From positions 1 to 38,109 of the forward strand of contig CAJWBH010000024.1 of NCBI GenBank assembly GCA_913019975.1: 38,109 nucleotides of DNA. Direction: 5' to 3'. Positions 29,001 to 36,792 of this stretch are shown here, piece by piece; the first letter of the stretch is position 1, and every line of letters begins with the position of its first letter. A program made the translations under genes and the position numbers. The DNA comes from Thalassolituus maritimus (GTDB taxonomy: Bacteria; Pseudomonadota; Gammaproteobacteria; Pseudomonadales; Oceanobacteraceae). The notes under the pieces were generated by a model. It was not told the DNA's origin. It saw only the letters and a list, made by a program, of their open reading frames with translations, and did no database searches.

Positions 29001-30840
29001 TCAGCTGGTCGCGGCATTTAACCACATGCATATATTTATCGACCCTGAACCAGATTCAGCCTCTAGCTTCAAAGAACGAAAAAGACTGTTTGAGCTGCCG
29101 CGATCCAGCTGGGAGGACTATGATAAGTCTCTGATATCCAAGGGCGGCGGTATATTTTTACGTTCAGCAAAGAGTATCGACATTACGCCTGAAATGAAGA
29201 AACGTTTCGGTATCAAAGAGAGCAAGCTGGCACCGAATGAGTTGATTAAAGCGGCGCTGAAAGCTGAAGTCGATCTGATCTGGAACGGTGGTATCGGAAC
29301 CTATATCAAAGCATCGTCTGAGCTTGATTCCGATGTCGGTGATAAGGCCAATGATACACTCAGAATTAACGGTAGAGATGTCCGTGCCAAAGTTATAGGC
29401 GAAGGAGGGAACCTCGGTGTAACTCAGCTAGGTCGTATCGAGTTTGGGCTGAATGGCGGTGCGTCGTACACGGACTTTATCGATAACGCAGGTGGTGTAG
29501 ACTGCTCTGACCACGAAGTAAACATTAAGATTATGCTCAATGAGATCATGGATAATGGTGATCTCACTCGTAAACAGCGCAATCAGGTTTTCCTTGAGCA
29601 GACCGATCCTGTCGCGGATCTGGTATTAAATAACAACTACCATCAGACACAGGCGATTGCACTAGCCTATCGTGACTGCCGCGAACGTCTCGATGAATAT
29701 ATTCGTCTGATGAAGGACTACGAGCAGCAGGGCAAGCTCAATCGCTCACTCGAATTCTTACCGGATGAAGAAGAGTTACAGGATCGCCGCAATGATAATA
29801 CGGGCCTGACGAAACCAGAGCTGGCTGTGCTGATTTCATATACTAAAGCGGATATGAAAGAGCGCTTGAATGCGTCGAAGATTACGTCTGATGAATATAT
29901 TTCGAAGATTCTGTCGACGGCTTTCCCTGAGGCGCTGAATAAGAAGTTTTCTGAAGCCATTAATAACCATCGGCTACGTAAAGAAATCATCGCGACTCAG
30001 TTAGCGAATGACATGATTAACCACATGGGGATCACATTCGTGAACCGTCTGGGTGACTCCACTGGTGCTTCGATTACTGATATTGCGCGTGCGTACGTGA
30101 CAGCACGTGATACCTTCTCGCTACATGAACACTGGCGGGAGATAAGTGCGCTGGACTACAAGGTCTCGACGGAAGTGCAGGAAAATATGATGGCGGAGCT
30201 GATGCGTCTGGTGCGACGTGCCACTCGCTGGTTCCTGCGTAATCGTCGTGTAGCGGTCGATATTGCCAGTGAAGTTGAACGCTTCGGCACGGCAGTTCAA
30301 CACATAGCTCATAATCTGAGTTCGACTCTTAAGGGTGACGCACTCAAGCGCTGGCAGAAGGAGTTTGATAAACGACAGGAGCAGGGTGTACCAAAGACGT
30401 TAGCGGCGTTTACTGCCGGTGCAGGAGAACTTTATTCTTCGCTGGGTATTATCGAAGCGGCGGCTCAATCGGATTGCCCGGTCGAACGTGTTACTCAGGC
30501 CTACTTCGGTGTGGGCGATCACCTGTCGCTTAACTGGTTCTTGCGTCAGATTAATGATCTGCCCACCAGTAACCATTGGGAAGCGATGGCACGTGAAAGT
30601 TTCCGTGATGACCTTGATTGGCAGCAGCGGTCCTTAACCGTCGGTATCCTTAAAGGACACTCTGACGAAACAGATCTCGAACTGGCGATTGAGCACTGGG
30701 AGAAAGAGCAGGACATCCTGGTTGAGCGCTGGGGGCGTATGCTTGAAGATCTCAAAAGTATCGAGCAGACCAGCTTCCCGATGATTGCGGTCGCTCTGAG
30801 AGAGCTTCTGGACCTTGCGCAAGCGAGCCGCCACGCCTGA
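26017..30840 (+). CDS. gdhB: large NAD-dependent glutamate dehydrogenase (GDH-180 class)
   Basis: The 1,607-residue product has the length of the 180-kDa L-class enzymes of Pseudomonas, Shewanella and Streptomyces, which oxidise glutamate to 2-oxoglutarate and ammonium and mainly serve catabolism. The long N-terminal part (about 1-700) holds ACT-like regulatory regions. The catalytic part starts near 700; [35 protein letters not shown] and PVGAKGGFV near 795-845 hold the conserved glycines and lysines, and [15 protein letters not shown] near 977 is part of the dinucleotide-binding domain. ATG 26017 is used; in-frame TTG 25999 and GTG 26008 are alternatives, and GGAACC at 25993 would suit the GTG. 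A strong hairpin follows the stop. Confidence 0.95.
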   Translation: [1607 protein letters not shown]

Positions 30841-30858
30841 GATTTGATCTGATGCCTG

Positions 30859-30889
30859 CGCCGGTGTAAAACTGCGGTTTTCACCGGCG
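30859..30889 (+). terminator. hairpin terminator after the glutamate dehydrogenase gene
   Basis: CGCCGGTG (30859-30866), a bulged T and AAAAC (30868-30872) pair with GTTTT (30877-30881) and CACCGGCG (30882-30889), giving a 13-bp stem with a TGCG loop. No T tract follows the stem, so it may attenuate rather than fully stop transcription into the gene 12 bp beyond. Confidence 0.55.
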
Positions 30890-30901
30890 TGTATTCAGGT
30901 T

Positions 30902-31999
30902 TTGATCAGACTACTAGTTCTCCCTTTTCTGCTGTCGACACTTCTACCTTTTATTGCGAAAGCAGCAGAGGTTGATCATTTCAGCCAATTGCCTGCCGTG
31001 GACATGGCCGATAGCCGATCGCTTCTAAATGCAGAGGTTGCGCAGCGGATTGATCGTGCTCTGGTACGAGCTAACCGCAATGCTCCACACCTGAAACCCC
31101 GTAAAGTTCAGCGCGTTCCCAAACGGTCTCGTTGTGATGTGGATCGTCTGTACGACTCTTTCCGGGTGCTGTTGGCCCGGCCAATCGTGGGGCAGGTCGA
31201 GTCATTTGCTGAACAGCACCCTGATCTCGATCGTATTCGCATCACTCTTCCGGATTCTATCTATCGCGACTTCACCTGGCCGCATTCTCCGACCCTCGTT
31301 CTGTCTGAGCGGGTGGCGTCCGTCGTTCGTGTCGGCGAGCACTTTGTTGGTACCGATAAGTTTGGGCACTTCTTCACCGAAGGTTACAGCTACTTTCGCG
31401 AAACGGAGAGGATGGCTCTGCCGTTGAAGCACGCCTTCCTATTTGGGGAGTGGACTGAGTCAGTCTATTTTGGTGCTGAAACCACAGGGGTGTATTCGTT
31501 TGCTGATCTGGTCGCTAATTTTAACGGCCTCAGGTTCTGGAATCGTATTCTGTCGGAGTACCCGGACCCACTGTCAGAGCGGGCACTTCCACCTTATGTT
31601 ACTTGTGAGGATGAAAAGTGGGTCGTTGCGGCAAAATTCGACTGGCGTGAGTACATTGATCCGGCCTGGAATGAGAGTGTTAACTGCTCGATGATGCGTA
31701 CACTCGGCCTGCTCGAGAAGGTACTTAATACCGGGCCTGTGTGTAATCCAACGCTGTTGCCGTGGCAGCGTTATGGCGAACTGTCGCCTGTGCTTTTTAA
31801 CCAACACGGTCTTGCGGTGCTACCGGATTATCTTCAGCCCGAGGTTATTCTGACTCAGCGTCACCCTGAACTTATGACCGAAAGCCGTATTTCCTGGATA
31901 AAAGGCGTTCGGGAGTGGCTGGAAAAATGGCGTATCCGGCAGGATGTGAAGCGTGAACAACGCGCGGTTGCGGGCGATCGGCAGGGAGTCGCACCATGA
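30902..31999 (+). CDS. secreted conserved hypothetical protein
   Basis: The 365-residue product has a clear N-terminal signal peptide (IRLLVLPFLLSTLLPFIAKA, cut near AKA-AE). The only start that keeps it is TTG at 30902, an unusual codon, with a poor AGG just upstream. The mature protein is soluble, with a striking VGTDKFGHFFTEGYSYF block near residues 150-166 and TEGYSYFRE/FGAETTGVYSFADLVANFNGLRFW further on, typical of a conserved but unnamed proteobacterial family. Function is unknown. Its stop overlaps the DUF2835 start by four bases. Confidence 0.7.
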   Translation: MIRLLVLPFLLSTLLPFIAKAAEVDHFSQLPAVDMADSRSLLNAEVAQRIDRALVRANRNAPHLKPRKVQRVPKRSRCDVDRLYDSFRVLLARPIVGQVESFAEQHPDLDRIRITLPDSIYRDFTWPHSPTLVLSERVASVVRVGEHFVGTDKFGHFFTEGYSYFRETERMALPLKHAFLFGEWTESVYFGAETTGVYSFADLVANFNGLRFWNRILSEYPDPLSERALPPYVTCEDEKWVVAAKFDWREYIDPAWNESVNCSMMRTLGLLEKVLNTGPVCNPTLLPWQRYGELSPVLFNQHGLAVLPDYLQPEVILTQRHPELMTESRISWIKGVREWLEKWRIRQDVKREQRAVAGDRQGVAP

Positions 32000-32220
32000 T
32001 GCAACGAATCGTTGTCGACCTGAATATCAGCAGCGATGAGTATCTCCGCTACTATCAGGGCGATGCCCGGACGGTACTGGCGTATTCAACCGATGGCAGG
32101 AAGGTACGCTTTCCGGCAGGCGTGCTGCAGCGCGTTGTCACCCGTGATGGTGTGCGCGGACGCTTTGCGATTCTGTTCAACCAGCAAGGCAAATTCGAGG
32201 GAATTGAGCGCGTCGGCTGA
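31996..32220 (+). CDS. DUF2835 family small protein
   Basis: The 74-residue product matches DUF2835 along its length: MQRIVVDLNISSDEYLRYYQG, RKVRFPAGVLQRVVT, and GVRGRFAILFNQQGKFEGIERV. It is a small beta-rich cytoplasmic protein of unknown role, usually near pyrD in Pseudomonas relatives. ATG 31996 overlaps the previous stop (ATGA); the next codon is also ATG (31999), so the product may lack the first methionine. Confidence 0.88.
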   Translation: MMQRIVVDLNISSDEYLRYYQGDARTVLAYSTDGRKVRFPAGVLQRVVTRDGVRGRFAILFNQQGKFEGIERVG

Positions 32221-32238
32221 CTTTTTAGCCGAGAGGGA

Positions 32239-32267
32239 TCTACAGCGGCCGCATTAGTCCCTATAAT
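32239..32267 (+). promoter_or_regulatory. sigma-70 promoter of pyrD
   Basis: TCTACA (32239-32244), a 17-bp spacer and a consensus TATAAT (32262-32267) lie 42 bp before the pyrD ATG. The exact -10 and correct spacing make it one of the better promoter calls in the window. Confidence 0.65.
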
Positions 32268-32309
32268 GCGCGCAAATCTATTATCACCCTGATGTATTGA
32301 GAGATAGCT

Positions 32310-33329
32310 ATGAGTTGGTACAGCCTTGCCCGACAGTTCCTGTTTATGATGGATGGAGAAACATCCCATGATCTGGGGCTGAAGATGCTGGGCAGAGCTG
32401 AGAAGCTTGGTGTACTGGGTTTACTGGCTAAGAAGGTGCCAGATCAGCCAGTAACCGTAGCTGGAATTACCTTTCCGAATCCGGTCGGACTGGCGGCGGG
32501 GCTGGATAAAAATGGCGATTACATTGATGCTTTTGCGCGCCTGGGTTTTGGTTTCATTGAGATCGGTACTATCACACCGCGTCCACAGCCTGGTAACCCA
32601 AAGCCGCGTCTGTTCCGTTTGCCGGAAGAGCGCGCCATCATCAACCGCATGGGCTTCAACAATAAAGGTGTTGATCACCTCGTTGAGCAAGTAAAGAAAG
32701 CGAAGTTTAAAGGTGTGCTGGGCATCAACATCGGCAAGAACTTTGACACCGCTGTTGAAGATGCGACGTCCGATTACCTGATCTGCCTTGAGAAGGTCTA
32801 TCAGTACGCCACGTATATCACGGTCAATATCTCTTCACCGAATACACCAGGGCTGCGCACCTTGCAGTACGGCGATGCACTACGTGACCTGCTGATGCCG
32901 CTGAAAGCGCGTCAGGCCGAGCTGGCAAAAGAGCATGGCTACAAGCCAATCTTCGTGAAGATTGCGCCCGATATGGAAGACGCAGAAATTGATACTGTGG
33001 CGCAGACGCTTCTCGATTGTGAAATCGACGGCGTCATTGCGACCAACACCACCTTGTCTCGTGAAGGCGTTGAAGGTTCTAAGCATGGCGCTGAGGCTGG
33101 TGGTTTATCCGGCGCGCCGGTGACCGATCTTTCAACCATGACCATTGAGCGCCTGTGTGGTGTGCTGGGCGATCGTCTGCCGGTGATCGGCGTTGGCGGT
33201 ATTCTTGAAGGTGAAGACGCGGTTGATAAAGTACGTGCAGGCGCATCTCTGGTGCAGGTTTACTCTGGCTTTATTTATCGTGGTCCAGAGCTGATCGGTG
33301 AGTGTGTACGCTCTCTCAGTAAAGCCTGA
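32310..33329 (+). CDS. pyrD: dihydroorotate dehydrogenase, class 2 (quinone)
   Basis: The 339-residue membrane-associated flavoenzyme oxidises dihydroorotate to orotate with quinone as acceptor, the fourth step of pyrimidine synthesis. The class 2 N-terminal helices (about 1-45) for membrane binding are present. Key motifs are [11 protein letters not shown] near 60-70, NRMGFNNKG at 112-120, the catalytic Ser175 in [28 protein letters not shown] and the FMN-phosphate loop [11 protein letters not shown]. Length matches E. coli PyrD. The start is clear from the family N-terminus. Confidence 0.97.
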   Translation: MSWYSLARQFLFMMDGETSHDLGLKMLGRAEKLGVLGLLAKKVPDQPVTVAGITFPNPVGLAAGLDKNGDYIDAFARLGFGFIEIGTITPRPQPGNPKPRLFRLPEERAIINRMGFNNKGVDHLVEQVKKAKFKGVLGINIGKNFDTAVEDATSDYLICLEKVYQYATYITVNISSPNTPGLRTLQYGDALRDLLMPLKARQAELAKEHGYKPIFVKIAPDMEDAEIDTVAQTLLDCEIDGVIATNTTLSREGVEGSKHGAEAGGLSGAPVTDLSTMTIERLCGVLGDRLPVIGVGGILEGEDAVDKVRAGASLVQVYSGFIYRGPELIGECVRSLSKA

Positions 33330-33355
33330 TCGACACTGATTAAATAACAGCAGAT

Positions 33356-33377
33356 AAAAAGCCCGGCAAAGCCGGGC
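33356..33377 (-). terminator. rho-independent terminator of rmf
   Basis: GCCCGGC (33361-33367) and GCCGGGC (33371-33377) form a 7-bp stem with a 3-nt loop, and on the minus strand five T residues follow. It lies about 80 bp beyond the rmf stop codon and may also slow readthrough from pyrD. A second hairpin, CTCCCC/GGGGAG (33382-33398), stands beside it. Confidence 0.75.
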
Positions 33378-33454
33378 CAAGCTCCCCGGGTGGGGGAGGC
33401 GTGAGTCTGACGAAACTCGTCAGGAGTGGAGTAAAATTCTTCAGTGGCGGGTAA

Positions 33455-33649
33455 TTACACCGCCATTCGATGAATACCAGAAACGCCGGTATAACCATCC
33501 CAGTTGTCTTCGCGTCCGGATCGCCAACCAGCCATCCAGTCGTCGTGTGTTGGGCCTGCTGGGGCCAGATCTTTGGAGCGGCGTTCTACGCCTGCCCGGT
33601 AGCCACGTGCAAAGGCTCTTTCCTGCATGTCGCGTTTCTGTCTTTTCAT
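33455..33649 (-). CDS. rmf: ribosome modulation factor RMF
   Basis: The 64-residue basic protein matches RMF: MKRQKRDMQERAFARGYRAG, RSKDLAP, and the WMAGWRSGREDNWDGY block. RMF binds 70S ribosomes in stationary phase and pairs them into inactive 100S dimers. GAGGAAG lies just before ATG 33649. It is transcribed against pyrD and divergently from rlmKL, an arrangement shared with pseudomonads. The C-terminus is slightly longer than the E. coli protein. Confidence 0.95.
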   Translation of the reverse strand: MKRQKRDMQERAFARGYRAGVERRSKDLAPAGPTHDDWMAGWRSGREDNWDGYTGVSGIHRMAV

Positions 33650-33719
33650 AGAGTTGCTTCCTCGCTGTTATTAAAACATCGGTTAGCCACAGAAAAATCG
33701 GCGGACCACGTATAGTTGT

Positions 33720-33735
33720 ACCGTGACAACACGGT
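33720..33735. promoter_or_regulatory. palindrome between rmf and rlmKL
   Basis: ACCGTG-ACAA-CACGGT is a perfect 6-bp dyad about 70 bp upstream of rmf and 76 bp upstream of rlmKL. It could be an operator for either divergent gene. No regulator is assigned. Confidence 0.35.
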
Positions 33736-33810
33736 GAATGTTAATGAATTATTTCTTCTAAGTGATAAGGTTTTAGCGCCTTTTCGCTATTACCCTGAGT
33801 GTATGAATGT

Positions 33811-35961
33811 ATGAGTGACGTAGAATATAACGATCCAAATACCAATTGGCTGGCTGTCTGTGCAAAAGGCACCGAGGCACTGCTGGCCGATGAAATCAGA
33901 CACTTAGGCGGAAGTGTTGATAAAGAAAGCCACATTGGCGTCTATTGGCACGGTGATCTTGAAGCGGCGTACCGGGTGTGTTTATGGTCACGTCTCGCCA
34001 GCCGATTGCTGCTTCCATTACTGGAATGTCAGGTAGAAAGCGCCGATGAAATGTTCAAAATGGCGAAGACGGTCGACTGGCCCTCTTTATTTCCTGTTGA
34101 AGCCACGTTCCGTATCGATTTTCACGGCAGCAGTCGTTTTATCAACAACACTCAGTTTGGTGCGCAGCGCATCAAAGATGCGGTGGTCGATGTCTTCCGT
34201 GAGCAGACGGGCGTGCGTCCATCGGTCGATAAGTCGGGTGATATCCGTATCGAAGCCCAGTTGCGCAAAGGGCGTCTGTCGCTGTTTCTGAATGTCTCCG
34301 GGGACAGCCTCCACCGTCGGGGCTATCGCCTGCAGCCGGGTAAAGCACCGCTGAAAGAAAACCTGGCCGCGGCCCTGCTGATCCGTGCGGGTTGGCCTGA
34401 GTTGGCAAAAGAGGGCAAGACCCTCGTTGATCCTATGTGTGGCTCCGGCACCTTGCTGATTGAAGCCGGGCTCATGGCCGCAGATGTTGCACCAGGGCTT
34501 AACCGACAGGGTTGGGGTTTCGATCGCTGGAAGAGTCATGAGCGTAAGCTCTGGATGAAGCTGGTTGATGAAGCGCGCCAGCGTCGTACCGATGGCATCA
34601 ATGCTATGAAGAACCGTCTGTATGGCTTTGATATTGATTCTGAGCAGCTGAATGCGGCAAACAAGAACCTGGAGCGTTCAGGTCTGGCTGGCAAGGTGCA
34701 TCTGGAGCGCCGCGATATTAACGATCTGCGCGTGCAGAAAGAGGTGATACAGCAGGGCGGTATGGTGATTTCTAACCCGCCTTATGGTGAGCGCCTGAGC
34801 GAACTACCTCAGCTGGCGCCTCTGTATCAGCAACTGCATGATGCCACGATGAAATTACCTGAGTGGCGTGTTGCTATCTTTACCGGCAATACGGACCTGG
34901 CCCGCGCTATCCGTCGTCCTCTTGATAAACAATATAAGTTTATGAACGGCAAAATCGAAACCAAGCTGTTGGTCTTCGGCGCCGCTGATGAACGTTCCTC
35001 TCGACCGCAGCCAACGGCCATTCGTGGCCCGGTAGAGGCGTTTGCCAATCGTTTGAAGAAGAACATGAAGAACCTCGGTAAGTGGGCAAACCGCGAGAAC
35101 GTTCATTGTTACCGCATTTACGATGCGGATATTCCGGAATACGCGGTGGCGGTCGATCGCTACGAAGACTGGCTCCACGTTCAGGAATACGTGCCGCCTA
35201 AATCGATTGACCCTCAGGTCGCCGAGAAACGTCTGCTGGATGTTCTGGCAGCCTTACCTGAAGTCACTGGCGTACCTGCGGAGCAGATTGTTCTTAAGCG
35301 TCGTGAACGTCAGAGTGGTAAACGTCAGTACGAAAAGCAGAGCGATGAAAAGCGCACCATGAGCGTCCGCGAAGGGCAGGTGAATGTGCTGGTGAATCTT
35401 CGTGACTATCTCGATACAGGCTTGTTCCTTGATCACCGGCCGACACGTCTGCATATCGCGAAACAGGCGGGCGGTAAGCGTTTCCTTAACCTGTTCTGCT
35501 ATACGGCGACCGCGTCGCTGCATGCCGCGGTAGCCGGGGCAAAGACGACCAGTGTGGACATGTCGCGGACTTACCTCAACTGGGGGCGTGATAATTTCCG
35601 TGCTAATGATCTGAACCCGGACGGGCACAGTTTTATTCAGGCCGACTGCCTGCAGTGGCTGAAAGACGACACCGGCGAGTACGATCTTATCTTTATGGAC
35701 CCGCCGACTTTTTCAAACTCGAAGCGTATGGAAGGCGTACTCGATATTCAGCGTGACCACGTTGACCTGATCCGCATGGCGATGGACCGGCTGGCACCGG
35801 GCGGAACACTGATCTTCTCTAACAACCTGCGTAAGTTCAGCCTCGACCGTGAAGCCCTGTCAGAGTTCAGCATCCGGGATGTGACTGGCAAGTCGATCCC
35901 TAAGGACTTCGAACGTCGCCAGAATATTCATGTGTGTTTTGAAATTTCGCACGGCAATTAA
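33811..35961 (+). CDS. rlmKL: bifunctional 23S rRNA methyltransferase RlmKL
   Basis: The 716-residue product fuses two methyltransferases. The N-terminal half has a THUMP domain (about 60-165) and the RlmL domain with DPMCGSGTLLIEAG and the catalytic NPPYGER near 321, which makes m2G2445. The C-terminal RlmK half has FLNLFCYTATASLHAA near 558 and MDPPTFSNS near 628, which makes m7G2069. Both are S-adenosylmethionine enzymes. ATG 33811 is used; an in-frame GTG at 33799 would add four residues. Length agrees with E. coli (about 700). Confidence 0.96.
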   Translation: MSDVEYNDPNTNWLAVCAKGTEALLADEIRHLGGSVDKESHIGVYWHGDLEAAYRVCLWSRLASRLLLPLLECQVESADEMFKMAKTVDWPSLFPVEATFRIDFHGSSRFINNTQFGAQRIKDAVVDVFREQTGVRPSVDKSGDIRIEAQLRKGRLSLFLNVSGDSLHRRGYRLQPGKAPLKENLAAALLIRAGWPELAKEGKTLVDPMCGSGTLLIEAGLMAADVAPGLNRQGWGFDRWKSHERKLWMKLVDEARQRRTDGINAMKNRLYGFDIDSEQLNAANKNLERSGLAGKVHLERRDINDLRVQKEVIQQGGMVISNPPYGERLSELPQLAPLYQQLHDATMKLPEWRVAIFTGNTDLARAIRRPLDKQYKFMNGKIETKLLVFGAADERSSRPQPTAIRGPVEAFANRLKKNMKNLGKWANRENVHCYRIYDADIPEYAVAVDRYEDWLHVQEYVPPKSIDPQVAEKRLLDVLAALPEVTGVPAEQIVLKRRERQSGKRQYEKQSDEKRTMSVREGQVNVLVNLRDYLDTGLFLDHRPTRLHIAKQAGGKRFLNLFCYTATASLHAAVAGAKTTSVDMSRTYLNWGRDNFRANDLNPDGHSFIQADCLQWLKDDTGEYDLIFMDPPTFSNSKRMEGVLDIQRDHVDLIRMAMDRLAPGGTLIFSNNLRKFSLDREALSEFSIRDVTGKSIPKDFERRQNIHVCFEISHGN

Positions 35962-35996
35962 ACTTTAAGTTTAGCTTAACCAGGGAGGGTTAAAGC

Positions 35997-36494
35997 ATGT
36001 CATTAAAATCGAACTGGCCACAAATCAAACGCACGTTAGAGCAGTCGCAGACCTCAGCAGTGCACTGCTCTATTGCGACGGTCTGTCCTGACGGTACTCC
36101 GCATATTACCCCTGTCGGCACGGTATTCCTCCGTGATGATCAGACAGGGTTCTTCTTCGATCACTACGCAGTGTCATTGGGTGAGAACATAGACTCGAAC
36201 CCAAGCGTCTGCGTGTCGGCAGTAAATGTGGGGCGCTGGTTCTGGCTTAAGTCGCTGCTAACAGGACGTTTTGCCTCGGAACCCGGAGTCCGGCTCTACG
36301 GCAAAGCTGGCCCGGCACGGCCAGCCACGTCTGAAGAACTCCAGATGATTCATAAACGCGTTGCTTCGACCCAGTGGTTGAAGGGAGCACGGATGCTCTG
36401 GAGTGATTTTGAGATAGTCAGAGACATCGAGTTTACTGATTTTAGGCCCGTGGCCTATCCAATGATGATGGATGGGATGTGGCCTGCAGATTGA
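35997..36494 (+). CDS. pyridoxamine 5'-phosphate oxidase-fold protein
   Basis: The 165-residue product has a split-barrel flavin-binding pattern: an N-terminal strand HCSIATVCPDGTPHITPVGTVFLRDD, followed by GFFFDHYAVSLGENIDSNPSVCVSAVN. Proteins of this fold bind FMN, F420 or haem and often handle small redox or detoxification tasks; the substrate is not evident. A strong GGGAGGG precedes ATG 35997, so it is well translated. It follows rlmKL by 35 bp across a small palindrome TAAACTT-T-AAGTTTA (35959-35973) that overlaps the rlmKL stop. Confidence 0.75.
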   Translation: MSLKSNWPQIKRTLEQSQTSAVHCSIATVCPDGTPHITPVGTVFLRDDQTGFFFDHYAVSLGENIDSNPSVCVSAVNVGRWFWLKSLLTGRFASEPGVRLYGKAGPARPATSEELQMIHKRVASTQWLKGARMLWSDFEIVRDIEFTDFRPVAYPMMMDGMWPAD

Positions 36495-36495
36495 A

Positions 36496-36512
36496 TGCAC
36501 TATTGAAGTGCA
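36496..36512. promoter_or_regulatory. NtrC-type enhancer site for the ammonium transporter
   Basis: TGCACTATTGAAGTGCA is a perfect TGCACY-N5-RGTGCA palindrome, the NtrC consensus. It starts one base after the upstream stop codon and about 150 bp before the sigma-54 element, a normal enhancer distance. Confidence 0.75.
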
Positions 36513-36661
36513 ATCACATTTTCTGTGTTAGATGTTGGTGCCATATTGGGGTGGGTTTGGTTGATCATTCTTTTCGCGTACGAATTCCTGCATCACGCTA
36601 GCGCACGTCAGCTCTATAGTTGTGCGTTTTCTATTGCTCGATTGTCGCAAAGTGGACAAAG

Positions 36662-36677
36662 TGGCACGCCTTCTGCT
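36662..36677 (+). promoter_or_regulatory. sigma-54 (RpoN) promoter of the ammonium transporter
   Basis: TGGCACGCCTTCTGCT has the invariant GG (36663-36664) and GC (36675-36676) separated by ten bases, matching the -24/-12 consensus TGGCAC-N5-TTGCW except for one base. Together with the NtrC site it predicts induction under nitrogen limitation. Confidence 0.75.
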
Positions 36678-36792
36678 TAAACGTTCCCCTATCGAAGGAT
36701 TCTAATGGGCTTTTGCCCTGATGTTGCGCAAAGGGCACCGCTAGAGTGCGCCGCGCCAAATACACATTTAACGAACTATCAGAGGACAACTC

